Shown: piece after piece, positions 29,595-41,150 of the stretch
How positions within the stretch are numbered: position 1 is the first letter of the stretch
How the letters are laid out: each line of letters begins with the position of its first letter
The notes under the pieces: model-generated
Database searches by the model: none
What the model was told of the DNA's origin: nothing
Seen by the model: the letters and a program-made list of their open reading frames with translations, nothing else
From: Gracilaria gracilis
Lineage: Eukaryota; Rhodophyta; Florideophyceae; Gracilariales; Gracilariaceae
NCBI GenBank assembly: GCA_030374805.1
Contig: JARGSG010000001.1
Location: 992,001 to 1,056,000 of the forward strand
Direction of reading: 5' to 3'
DNA length: 64,000 nucleotides
Program-made: the position numbers and the translations under genes

Positions 29595-32539
29595 ATGGCA
29601 AAAGTTCTAAGAGGAGGGAAATGGGGATCCGTTCCATCCAGATCAAACTCTCGTTCAGAAGCTCCATCGCGATCGCAAAGTGGGAGACAGACAGACGAAA
29701 CTCCGGATGGTACGTCTATCTCCTCAGGCCCACAACATAACGTTGACTGTATATTCTGTCAAGTGCCTAACCCGTTATGTAGAGAAAGGAGTTCTCATAT
29801 GTTTTGTTGAGCAAAAGAAACAGCTGGGTGTTGCCATATATGACCCTTCTGTCAACAGCATTTTCGTCTCACGGTTAGTTTTTTTCACATGCAATACCAA
29901 CGCTTCTGCGTCCTTAGACTGACCGAGACCGTTTTCCATAATTCTGCTATGGATAGTGTACCGTGCGCTGAAGACTATCATTATGCTTCCCATATCGTCA
30001 CCATCCACGACCCATGCTTCCTAATCCTGCCAAATTCGTACCAGCACAATGACAGGTTGATCAATGCGATACGCCCAAACTTTGTGCCTCAAACGGCACG
30101 AGACCAGACCCAAATGTCAAGCCAGACCCAAAGACCGTCAACTGAAAATTCTGGCACTATGAGCGCCTCTGAGGTTGAGAACTCCATCTCCTTCATCTCA
30201 GATAGCGAATTCACTCTCTTCAAAACCAAGGGGCTATGCTCGTTGGTAAGCATGGTCGATATGCCAAGGAATCTAAAACCGGAGTCCCGGCTCTTGTACC
30301 TTTCTCATATCATTGGTGGCGAGAACATCATTATTCGTGCTGTCGGTGGTCTTCTGTATTGCGTTCTTCAGCAAGGGGTAATCGGTGCATTGCGAGAGGA
30401 TTCAGATGAAATATGCATAAACGCTATCTATCCAAAGAACTATGGCAATGCGATGAGAATAAGCCCAGCTGTGAGCCAGGCTTTGAATATTTTCAGCCAT
30501 GAACTTCATCCTGTCGGACGAGGCAGCCTTCGCGGAAAAGAGGGCGTTTCTTTATTTGGAATCCTCAAGGACCACGTGAAGACAGCCGCCGGGAGACATC
30601 TTCTTCGATCTTGGCTGATGTACCCATCGACAGATCTCCTTGAAATTCAAGAGAGACAGCTTTGCGTTCAATGCTTGCGAAACAACTCAAGGCGCGCTCT
30701 GCTAACAACAATCAGGGATGCACTAGGCGGAGTCAATAATGTTGAAGGGATACTGCGGCGACTCCGAAATCATTCTACTGGGGCATCAGATTGGAAAGCT
30801 TTGCATGCATCTACTTCTTCATTTATCTTTATCATCGAGGCGCTCAAGATTGCTGCTCAGCAAGATGAAAAGTTTTCGCACTCTTCTCTGGTCACGCGTG
30901 CTCTAAGAGTGAACGAAGGTCAACTTCGTGAGCCTACCAGGTGGATTGAGAGCGCTGTGGACTTCGAAGAATGCAAAGCAACCGGGAGAATGGTCGTCGC
31001 TGCAGGTTTTAGTGCGGAAATTGATGACTTAAAACGCACACATAGTGGTCTAGACGACTTTCTCACGGAGGTTGGGATGAATGAATTGGCAAAGATGACT
31101 GAGAGCAATGATGCCCTGCGAATCAAATCATTCCACTTCAAATATCAAACACAAGTCGGTTTCCTTATCGCAGTCCCGGATCATGAATGTGAGGAAATCG
31201 GGATTGAAAGGTTTGAGGAATATGGTATGTCTTTCATGTTCAAATCGGATGATGATGGTTACCACTTTAAGAATCAGAAATGTCACGATTTGGATGAAGA
31301 GATTGGTGACATTCAGGGAACAATTCTGGAGCTGGAAGCGCATGCATGTTGGTATTTAGAAGCCAAGATTCTCGACTACTCCAGTTCCCTAAAGGAAATG
31401 ATATCAATCGTGAAGAAATTGGATTGTCTACAAGCATTTGCTGTTGCAGCGAATGAGTATTCCTGGACGACACCTGTGGTCTCTAACGATGACGATGGGC
31501 TTAAAATCGAGAAAGGTAGACATCCATTGACAGAGCTTATAGTTCCAGCTTTCGTACCGAATTCCACTAGAATCCGGTTGGGAGATGTTCATGTTTTGAG
31601 TGGGTACGTCGTCCAGATCACCTCATACCTAGCCAACATATGTGTATATGTACATGTATATTTAATATCCTGTTATCAGGGAACTCACAGCTTCACATTT
31701 TTTCTTTGATACTCTACAATCGAAACAGTCCAAACTTCTCCGGCAAGTCAATTTATTTATCTCAAGTTGCTTTGACTGTTGTTCTAATGCAAATTGGGTC
31801 CTGTGTGCCCGCAGAGAGTGCCACCATGGTCATTATGGACTCTATTAACTGTCGAATCTCAACCCCAGAGTTGATCGGAAGTGGTTCTTTGTTCGTTAAG
31901 GATGCATCGCAAGTTGCAACAATGTTGGAGAAACACTCTGGGCGATCTCTGAACATCCTCGATGAATTCGGCCTCGGAACTGCAGGGGTAGACGGTAGGG
32001 CTCTCCTTGCTAGTGTGATTCATGAGTTCGCAACAAAGGAGGATAAAACTTCTATAACATTGTGTGCAACACATTTCGTAGAGGTTTTAGGAGAACGGAT
32101 TCTTCCTCTGTCAAGCCCAAGAATCGGCCTGTTTTCTATGGAAGTGCAGAGATACTCTGAACCCCCAACGAGTCGTCGGCGAACAGGAAGAGACCTTCGT
32201 CGGACATTGCAGACATCGGAGCAATCCCCAGACATCGCAAGGGAGAGAAGTGAAAGGAGAATTCTTGATTCTGAAAATGATGTAATCAGAACTTATCGAC
32301 TTCGTCCTGGTTCTATTGAGTATGAATCAAGGGCGCTGCATTGTGCCCTAGAGGCTCACGTTCCGAGGTTTATTTTGCGACGTGCAGCACAGGTTCGTGA
32401 CGCAATATCTAGTAGTCGTGGAACAGTTACAGATGGAGTATGTTTCTCAATGAACAACGCCCGTATCAAATTATCATACGACGATATTCGAGCCTTTCTA
32501 AAGGAGAAACCCGAAGACGAAACGTCGGGTCAATCTTGA
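29595..32539 (+). CDS. MSH4: Meiotic MutS homologue MSH4 (4 exons)
   Basis: Exons 29595-29709, 29783-29873, 29918-31603 and 31729-32539 join to 900 residues, the usual MSH4 length. Introns are 73, 44 and 125 nt. The short N-terminus is disordered. The connector/core follows (GVAIYDPSVNSIFVSRL; LVSMVDMPRNLKPESRL). The lever and clamp come next (FGILKDHVKTAAGRHLLRSWL is the signature YG.LN.TxTxxG region). The ATPase has Walker A GPNFSGKS at 631-638, completed exactly across intron 3, and Walker B LDEFGLGT from about 708, then CATHF. No mismatch-recognition N-terminal domain is present, as in MSH4. With MSH5 it stabilises meiotic crossover intermediates, so the organism very likely has meiosis. 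The C-terminus is acidic. Confidence 0.93.
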
Positions 32540-35195
32540 CAGAAGCGGCCGGACTGGAGCGCTCTATCAAACGTCTCTAGAAGTACTTTTATGGTTTGTT
32601 TGGAAAACTGAACATTCAAAGAAGTTTAATCATGGTATAAGGTTACCCTGGGGGATTGATACGAATGACAGGCAGGTAAGCTTCGTTCGAACCACAGGTT
32701 GAAAATGAAGAAGAACAGCCATCGTCATCGCTACACATTGTGTAGCTTTTACTTTTTCTGACGCAATGTGTAGTACACAGTGAAAGAATAATACGGTTCC
32801 CTAATTAATGAGAGCAATCTCTCTTACCCTGCAATATATGATAGCTTCAAAACAAGGAGGTGTGGCCCAGTGCATAGCCTCAAGAACCCGGGACAACTGC
32901 AAGGTCAAACTCCAATGGACTATGTAGATGTAGAAGCTGTCTGGGAAACGAAAACAAGAAGCAAGAGCATCGCGCAGCGATGTCTGATATGGAAAACTGG
33001 CTCAATGTCTGAGATGAGCAGCACTTAAAGAGTCTCTCGTGGAGACTTCAACGGAGTCTCATACAGTATGCTCATATAACCCAGAATGAATTAATCTAGG
33101 ATACCCGCAATAGACAACAATAAGAACAACGATGTCTAAGGTCAATAAATGAGCACGACGCCCGAAAAGATGGAAGTCGTCGTTTTAGCTCGGTTCTCAA
33201 CGAGACATGTCTGCTCGCTTCACCCTGTGGCCGCGTAGTTGGCAAGAAACCAATGTGATGCGATTGCGGCACGACCGTCAGACCGGGCATGGATCATGTT
33301 TTGTTCCAGAGTCCGTCGTCTAATGTCTCACGAAGAGACGAGCTGCATGCCCTCAAGGAAATGGGAAGAGAAAACAATGATAGAAATGATATAGCATTGG
33401 CCGCCAAAGTTGTTCTGCTTTTTTAGGAGAGGGAGCTATGTGTAAGACATTATGGTTCTCCTGTTACTTCGAAGTAGAAGTATCGATCCGCATTTAAGAA
33501 GGAAGTGCAAGCCGCACATATGAGAAAACTACAGACAAGCAGAGATTCTCATGCAGACGCTCCCAGCTCCCAGTTGTTCGACATACGTCGAATAATAAGA
33601 ATGTCTCATTTGCTGAATCGTGTCACATGGACAGAAGCATCACTTCCAGTCTATCCAGAGCTGTATAAACGTGACTTTTGTCGCCTTCCAGAAGAGAGAA
33701 AGCTTCATACAGACGCTTTACTGTAGCTTTTAGTAATAGAAGGCTGCTGTCCAAAATAAAGAAGAAAGAAAATGACCTTGGTGCAGGAGCTGACTACACC
33801 GCTATCCACCAGACGAGTGCAGGTCACTTCGCGCACGACCCGAAAAGTGGAAACTCCTAGTTCAGCAAGCACCGGTATTACCACTCTTCGACTTGTGAGT
33901 GCTCACTAGGTGAAGAAGACCCTGGGCCTTTGCTCTTTATGTTGAAAATCAATGATGTCACATGACCAGCACATGACCAGCACATCACCCTTCAATTCTT
34001 TTTCTCCTTCTTTATCTTACTGTGGTCCTAGTTAGCTGTTCCGAAATAAAGGGAGAATCTCTCTCTTTAGTATAGTACTCTCTTTTCAAGAAGGCCGAAA
34101 ACTCTCTAGGCCACGGTTTTCTCTCTCTCATTTACAGGCACATCTTAATTCCAACCAAAATGTAGTGCGTTTCTGGTTAAAGAAACGCTCTCTCACTAGA
34201 GGAAGACCTTATTGGCCTCCTTTGGAGACCCTAGTGCAGATCCGTTTCGCTTCCCAGAAGGGAAGTCAGGCACACCACGAGAAGGCGGATCGCATGTGCC
34301 CGGCCATGGTTCAATCAGGTTTTGCTTCGATTATTGTCCTCGTCCTTTCTACTATGGTGGCTCTCGTCGCGCACGCTTTTGTTAACTTCTTGCGGATTAC
34401 CTGTCGCTGATCCGATCGACATGGGACGGAGCGAATGACACGAGATCGCGACATCAAGGGCGACAAGAAACCTATGGTCATCCATTGTCAAAATCGAAAA
34501 ATGTAACGATGATTTGCCCGCTCCAACTCAGGCTTGAAGTAAGACTGCCATCCCAAAATTGTAGTGTTACGCATGTACGGGAAGGTGTCCGTGAGGGGTT
34601 GATACTATGATAGTATCATAAAGCTGATTCTGACATGAAATCGTTGTGCACAGATATCTCTTCTTGTGTTCTTTATAATGCTTTGAAATCAATTCTTCTT
34701 CGGTTGGATCTCGACCGTCCATCGCAGTTCACCAATGCACTTTCGCATATCTGTTTCGTAATTGACTTCCATTCCCCGAACAAGTCATTATTTCCTTCAG
34801 ATATGCATTGCTATCGGGACCTTCGTCGCTAATGTTTTAGATACTCTGCATCTAAACCCGTTCTGGGATGACAAAATTCGTCTTCGTATGTACTCTCCAC
34901 AGAGTACGAAATGTTTTCGACGATTTGGACGAGTGAAACTCTCTCGAATGCTTGCGAGCAAACATTGCATTAACGACAGCGTAGGAACTCTGGGGAGAGT
35001 CGTTCTATACAATGAACTTCAGCATCATAACTCGGGATTCTTTGAGGTATTTAAGCCGCGACTTGCTTCGCAGTCTTCGCAATTTCGCTGCTCCCCCAGT
35101 CAGCGAAGAAGCTTCAGCGACAAGAAGCTAAGACACATATAAGAAATCCTGATCTTTATCTCGTTTCTCCAGTTGAACGGAATTCAAAAGCCAGA
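32540..35195. other. Long gene-poor stretch
   Basis: About 2.65 kb without a supported gene. Open frames here are short, low in GC and lack family motifs. Small local repeats occur: a tandem ACATGACCAGC at about 33959-33983 and CT-rich runs at about 34055-34135. It may be decayed transposon DNA plus the promoter of the bZIP-like gene. Confidence 0.5.
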
Positions 35196-37542
35196 ATGAA
35201 AGGCTTTATCGAGAACGACATTGCTGAGGAGTATGAGCGCTTGAGGTTTGCTATAGGGCAGCCGGATTTCGACTCATTGCCTAACAGTCCACACCAGCCA
35301 GTATCGGGGGAGGAGTTTCAGCAGGTGCCCCAACCTCTTCGTCTTGGGGGTGAGCACCAGGGCGAAGCAAATGACGACGTAATCGTCCAAAACAATAGGG
35401 CTAAGGGCGAAGAAGAGGCTGGAGGACACACAGCAGCTGGTACGGCTCGTCTGAGTTTGCAGGAGGTGGTCGAGCATGAAGAATGCCATTCGGGCAGTGG
35501 CAGTGGTAACGGGACTGACGCCGAAGAAAACAAAGGCGTGGAACATCCGCCTCAGTCCTCTCCTACCAACGAAGACGCTCACGATGCCCATGATCATTAT
35601 TCGGGTAGCCCAAATGAGTTTGGTGTTGCGAAGGGAACGGAAGCGGGGAAGAGCGAAGGAATGGACGAGAGCACCCATCGTGGAATCAAGGCTCAAGTTT
35701 GCGAAGAAGAAGAGAAAAGTTTGCTTACTCCCAACTCACAGACCCATGAGCATCGCCAAGACCCACAAGGCTTCGTGAAGAGTGAGGGTGAACAGAATGT
35801 GGCCGTGCAGATGGATCTGGCCGGGAACCTAACCGCAGCCACCAGGAAGGTACTGAGGCTTCGTCAGGCAAAAGAAGCGGAGCTTGGTGCAGTTCAGGCG
35901 GTCGACAAACCTGTAGCGCTGCCCGGGTTCTCAGGTTATGAGGAGAGGCCGGTGGGAAGTGCGAGCTTACCCCAATGCCAAACGCAATGCTCCCCCGCAA
36001 CTTCGGATAACCCCGCAGAAGATATACTCGAAGCACGGCCATCAACGCCTCGCGAAGGAAAGGCAAAGTCCGAGGTTGACGACTTCTTCATCGCATCAAA
36101 TGAGAAGTCCGCCAAGACTCCTCCGCCCAAACGGCTACCGTTAGCTGCAGGATCAAATTATTCACAGCAACACACTGGACCTTCCCCCTTCCCCTCCCCC
36201 TCCCGCAAGAGTCTAAGAACCGCACAAGCAGTCTCAGTACTTCCCAAGGCTCGACTTCCACATGATGCCCCGTGGGATCCTTCCATCCCAAAGCCGAGCG
36301 CACTTGAGCTCCTTCGGAGTCAGCAACGGGTTGCTCCGAACATAAAAGGAGCACCAAAGCCTCTCAGCAAGAAGCCTTTCCCAGTTCAAAAACCGTCGAT
36401 GAACGGCAAAGCTTCAAAGGACAGGGCGCAAAAGACACTCGACACGGTTGCCCGAGGGATCGCAGAAGCTACTGGTGGAAAGTCGGTGTTCACGCAGAAT
36501 GGTCGCCGGGTTCGCATCCCCAAGCTTCCGCGACCAAAGGCTTCGACTGTGTATCCATCCCGACCCCCACGCTACCCTACACCTGTTCCCCCCACCGCAC
36601 AACCGACTCCAGAACCCCTACTGGCACCTCGGGGTCTGGAAAACATTCCAAGAGAACTAGTCGTGAGTAGGAGCCAGCCGGGCCCTTCTGGAGGCCACCC
36701 AGAACTTCTGAGGCCTTTGAACACCTTCAGCAATCCGCCGCACTGGCCTGCGAATGGCGATGAGAAACTCCGGATGGTGGCATCTACCACGAATGGAAAT
36801 CGAGCTGGTGCAGCTGTCAGCCCGGCCATCCCTGCAAGTGGAGCGGCAAACCCGCCGATGGCTGACCATGAATGTCCTGGGCGTGACCCCGCCTCACAAG
36901 GATCGGGTGCAGAGATCGTGGCTCCAAGTCCAACGGCGTCAACACCCACGGTGCGCAAGTCCGTCAAGAGAAAGGTACGTGTTGGAAACCTTTGCTGTTC
37001 CTTGCTATGCTTTCTCTGCTTTGTGATTAGAAGTCTGACTCTTGTTTTCTTTTCCCTTCTTTATGCTGATTGACATTCTTGAAACGTAGCTCGAATTAAC
37101 GGCCGAGGAGAGACAGGAGAAGAAGCGTATCCGGGCGATGCGAAACCGGCAATCGGCCGAAAGGAGTCGCCGTCGTCGTAAGGAATACGCGGTGTCGTTG
37201 GAGTCAAACGTGCAGGAGAGGCGTGAAAAAAGCCAGGAATGGCGGGGCATCTATTTCACAGGTCTCACGCGGCTTTCGGGGATGCAGCGGGATATAAGGG
37301 AAATGTACGGCGACGACCATCAGATTACCACACCGATCATGCATGATTTGGTGGATGATGTACGGGACATGGTTGGAAGTTGCCAATATACTTTTAGCCG
37401 GGAGGAGCCCGAGATAGAGCTCCGCAATATTGGGGAGGATGGGCGCCGGGGAGGTCGAGGGCGAGGAGGGCGAGGTAGACGTGCGCGTGGAGCCGGTCGA
37501 TGTAGTCGTGTCAATCGAGGCGGTCGCGGCGAGCAACAGTAA
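35196..37542 (+). CDS. bZIP-like DNA-binding protein with RGG tail (2 exons)
   Basis: Exons 35196-36974 and 37090-37542 join in phase 0 (115-nt intron, GTACGT donor) to 743 residues. The first ~590 residues are acidic then Pro/Ser-rich and disordered, as in an activation region. The second exon carries a textbook bZIP basic region: N612-x7-R620-x9-L630 in RAMRNRQSAERSRRRRKEY. The zipper beyond is poor: positions 637 and 644 are Arg and Trp instead of Leu. A ~100-residue helical segment follows, then a C-terminal RG/RGG-rich tail (GGRGRGGRGRRARG). It is probably a transcription factor. Whether it dimerises by a classical zipper is doubtful. Confidence 0.8.
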
Positions 37543-39390
37543 GAAGACTTCCTTGCTTGTGAGCAATCGCAATTTGTGAATTGCGGGAGGCTTGAGGAAG
37601 CGCCACAAGGTTGTGAAGACACCTGGATCAGTAGACCTCGGTTGGAGTCCTGGTTGGCAGATGATACAATGAGCTAGAGAGGTGAAAGAGATCCTTATCT
37701 TGTTAAAATGCTAATTATCAAACGATGCAGTCGATGAAAAGCTTTTCACACTCGAGACGCGATCGGTTCGTTCGACAGCATCTTAGGAGGACCGTTCCGA
37801 GGTTTCGTAGCCTTGCATAGAAACATTCTCCACACTTGATTCGCTTCGACCGATTCGTTCCTGAGAGCACAAAACCGTTAGCTTGGAATCAACCAAGCGC
37901 AGTATTCCATGACTGCGGAATCGAATGGTATCTGTCCGTTTGAAGAACGAGGTCCACTGTTCCATCTCGACCAAATTGTTCCACGGTACTAATTGAAAGT
38001 ACGCCGCGTCGATGAGAAACACACAGGGTCTTCTTCTATCAAAAGCCCGCTTTCGCTCGTTCGAGTCGGACTCTTGGCCATTACTGGCATTGAACAGGTG
38101 CGCCCCACTCCTGAAGTACAATGCACCCCGCCAAAGGCCTGTCCTCCCCTCAGGGGAATCAGCCAGATTTGTCCATATGGGCTGTGCCGATTATCGATTC
38201 GAATCGAAACCAGAGAAACTCATTTGTCGTAAACCTTCGCCCCCACCTCAACAAGTGTTCAACATCACTCACACGCATGCCTTAGTATGAAAAGTTTTGT
38301 CGTTTCCATATCCCCAACAGATCCCGGTCTCTTGGAAGCGCAAAGGTTAGGATCTTGGACTCACTTGATGTTCCATTAATGTAAAATCGTGTTATGCACC
38401 AATTTAGTTTGACTGCGTCGTTCATGTGGAAATCACGTGAGGAATAGAGCATCAGTGAGAAGAAGATTGCTCTGAGCAACCCTAGGGGGCCTGAATCGGA
38501 GAATTTAGGCAATCATTGAGGGCACTATCTCCAGCCTCAGACACAAGCTGGAAACTTTTGCTCCAGTTTCACAGAACTATCTCCAAAGCGTGATCAAACA
38601 AGAAGGAGAACGACGTACAAGGGTATTTAAGTTCCTTGAGCAAATTGACATTGCAATCAATTACTGTTGATCATCTCCAAAGTCACGTTTGCTCATGTTT
38701 GCCAGTTCAAACTCGCCTGAGAATTTCTTCAGCAATAGTCCTTGCAAGGCTTCCTTGCAAAATGGATAAATCATTTGTAACGAACACAACATCCGGGCAT
38801 CTAGGGCGCTCCGGCTCATTCCCGTTGTGAGAAAGTAGATGATAAAACTTTCTACAAGGGAGAGAGGCGTCGGAAAAAAAACTGAACCTGTTTCACTTTT
38901 GGCCTATGCATCACCTTGAGCTCTGAAAAGCATTCAGCAAGATGTCAAGGCGCATATCACCATGAGCGGCACATATCAAGAGTCCAAATCCCTATCTCGC
39001 ACTTTCCGATCACATCGAGTTGTAGGCTGTTTTCAATAGTGATAACAGTACCACAAGAGTCCAACACGTCATTGGGCTACCACATCTTTATTGAGTAAGA
39101 AGAAGATTGCGTACACTTACAAGCCATTGTGGGTCGATGAGAAATTCAAAGCACCGCATTCAGAAGTTGTTCGCCTTTACAGTCGTTCAAAAAAAGAGAT
39201 CCAGGAGTCTACCGGATCGATCTCGTTCCTCTGAGTATGAGAAAGAGACTATGAAGAACAAATATGCGTGTTTCCAAACTCTTTGATACAGTATCGAGTT
39301 GGTGAGGAGTGAGGAGCAAGTTGAACTTGTCATGTTCTGCAGTTTCGCTTTCGGAACACACCCGAGGCTATATTCTCCCTTTTTAGACCG
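37543..39390. other. Gene-poor stretch, nothing recognised
   Basis: About 1.85 kb after the bZIP-like gene. Several short frames are open on both strands but none shows family motifs or a convincing start. The far end adjoins a decayed LINE, so some of it may be older retrotransposon sequence. Confidence 0.45.
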
Positions 39391-39951
39391 ATGAATTACG
39401 TTGCAAGGAACTCGGTATGTGGAAGTGCGTATGTCATATGGTGGAAAGGGAAACCTGAATCGGATAGGGGGAAAGCTCCAGCTGGAATAAGCGTTTGTTC
39501 GTTTATTGGGGAGATAGTTGCACTGAAACATGCAGCAGATATTGTGGGTAACATCAGAACACGGTGTAGAGACATTGTACGATTCGTCTCCGATTCGCAA
39601 AGTGAGATGGAAATGGTGGGCGCTCCTGTTCGAAGTCAATCGCATTCGATGCATAAGTCTCCAAAGCGTTGTGTGATATTGCTTCTTTTTGTTCTATTGA
39701 TATGCTATGGGTGCCTAGCTACTTTGGAATTAGAGAGAAAGGTAGTGGGTGCTTTAGCTAAAGAAGCATTGGACTTATCTTTGGAAAGGCAGATTGCAGT
39801 TCCAATCGACTTTATGGAAGGCAGAAGAAGAGTTTCTACGCGTCAAGCATTTGCTCCTTTACTGCCGGAATTCCCAGAGAAGCTTCAGAAGAAAGTCCGC
39901 AGCTTTACGTTGGTGACTCACGTGGTGTCACCACGTGAGTCACCAACGTAA
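39391..39951 (+). pseudogene. LINE RNase H domain remnant with frame breaks
   Basis: The frame opens with a type-I RNase H core: GSAYVIWWKGK, a SFIGEIVALKHA helix, and RFVSDSQSEMEMV with its catalytic-type Glu and Asp. The next element shifts frame: about 39662-39732 read one base later gives IDMLWVPSYFGIREK, the WVPxHxG motif with His replaced by Tyr. The original frame resumes as GALAKEALDLSLERQ, matching the DALAKEA end of the domain. So two compensating breaks flank the middle. The order Glu, Asp, W(V/I)P, LAKEA is that of RNase H in non-LTR retrotransposons. No reverse transcriptase is seen upstream. Confidence 0.7.
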
Positions 39952-39955
39952 AGCT
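39901..39955. repeat. 55-bp perfect hairpin palindrome
   Basis: The left arm 39901-39927 (starting AGCTTTACGTTGGTGACTCA) and right arm 39929-39955 are exact reverse complements of 27 bases around a single T at 39928. Pairing continues about four bases further out after one mismatch. Each arm carries CACGTG overlapping TGACTCA-like sequence. It overlaps the end of the LINE RNase H remnant. Confidence 0.95.
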
Positions 39956-41150
39956 ACGGAGTTTCCTCTGCTTCTGTAGGTCCAACTTTCTTCCGAAACA
40001 CCAATGGTGACACCATCTTTACATCCGCGCTGGAACTAATTTGATGGAAAAACGGGTGGTTTCTGATTTGAGGCCGGGGGTTTTGAACCTCGTGAGTGCA
40101 GAGGCTCATAGTTGCTCCTGTTCTTAAGAGAAGACCTGAACAGATATTGGCCCTTCTAGCTACTGTACTGAGGGAACGTTTCTTTCGACAGAAGCGTTCC
40201 ACATCAAGTTGTTTAACCTTGTGTGCTCATGAAGAGAAGCGAGAGAGAGAGAGACAGAGACAGAAAGAGACAGACAGAGATCTCCGTTCAATTCTATAAC
40301 TCAATTACGTCGATTCAATTGTATCAGATGGTCTGTTGGTCACTAAGGGAACGAGTACTGATACTCGTGAAACCTAAATCGTTCGTGAGAAACGGGTACA
40401 GCGTGCACATCTCAGGTCTCAAATGATGAGGCTCGCTCGTGATACAAAGATCTCGATACTTCCAAACCTTTAGGGCTACTGTTTCAAAGCTTTATCGCTT
40501 CAACCCTTTGATGCACACATGACAGTATTCAAGATCGAGACCACTTCCACCGAGTCTCGATTCAACCAAAAAACCACAGAGCTCGATTCAACATCTCGCC
40601 TCATTTACTGTTCCAAGCATTGCGTTTCATCCCTGACAAGTTGTAGAGTAGCTGATGGTAACCGGTTTTCAGGTCCACCCAGAGCAGAGAAGTCTGGTGC
40701 CCCCCATTTCATTGACAGGAGTGGCCAACAGACACGCTCTCTATCACGATTATCATGTGTCTCTTCTTGTGGGAACCAACGTGGTCGCTAATCAGAGACA
40801 TCAGTGTGCTCTTTTATCTGCTGTTCTCTTCCACAATTGGCCACGAGCACTCTGCAGAGTTGGCCACCGTCAGCCTAACAGACAGACCATATATCCAGTG
40901 GTGAACGTAAAACGTTCTCACGCTTTCACAAAATATGGCACCGCAAAGCAGCAATACTGAGCTGTTGCAAGTCTTCTAGAGGTATTAAAGCGCCGTGCGC
41001 TTGCAGGCGATATGAGTTGATCAATGCAATGCACAAACGTTTAATGACAAACGCTCAATAACGTCGCCAACCTCCCTTAACTCGGGTCACGTGGTCAGAG
41101 TGCGGTGCAATCATCAGAAGGATGAATGCCATCCTGATCCCATCCCAAGT
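39956..41150. other. Intergenic stretch with a GA-rich simple repeat
   Basis: About 1.2 kb before the IQM-like gene. A purine run of GAGA/CAGA units lies at about 40228-40280. No supported gene; short frames only. The end presumably holds the promoter of the next gene. Confidence 0.5.

Noticed and set aside
40228-40280. GA-rich run as a possible regulatory GAGA element
   Set aside because: It looks like an ordinary imperfect simple repeat; no further evidence of function.
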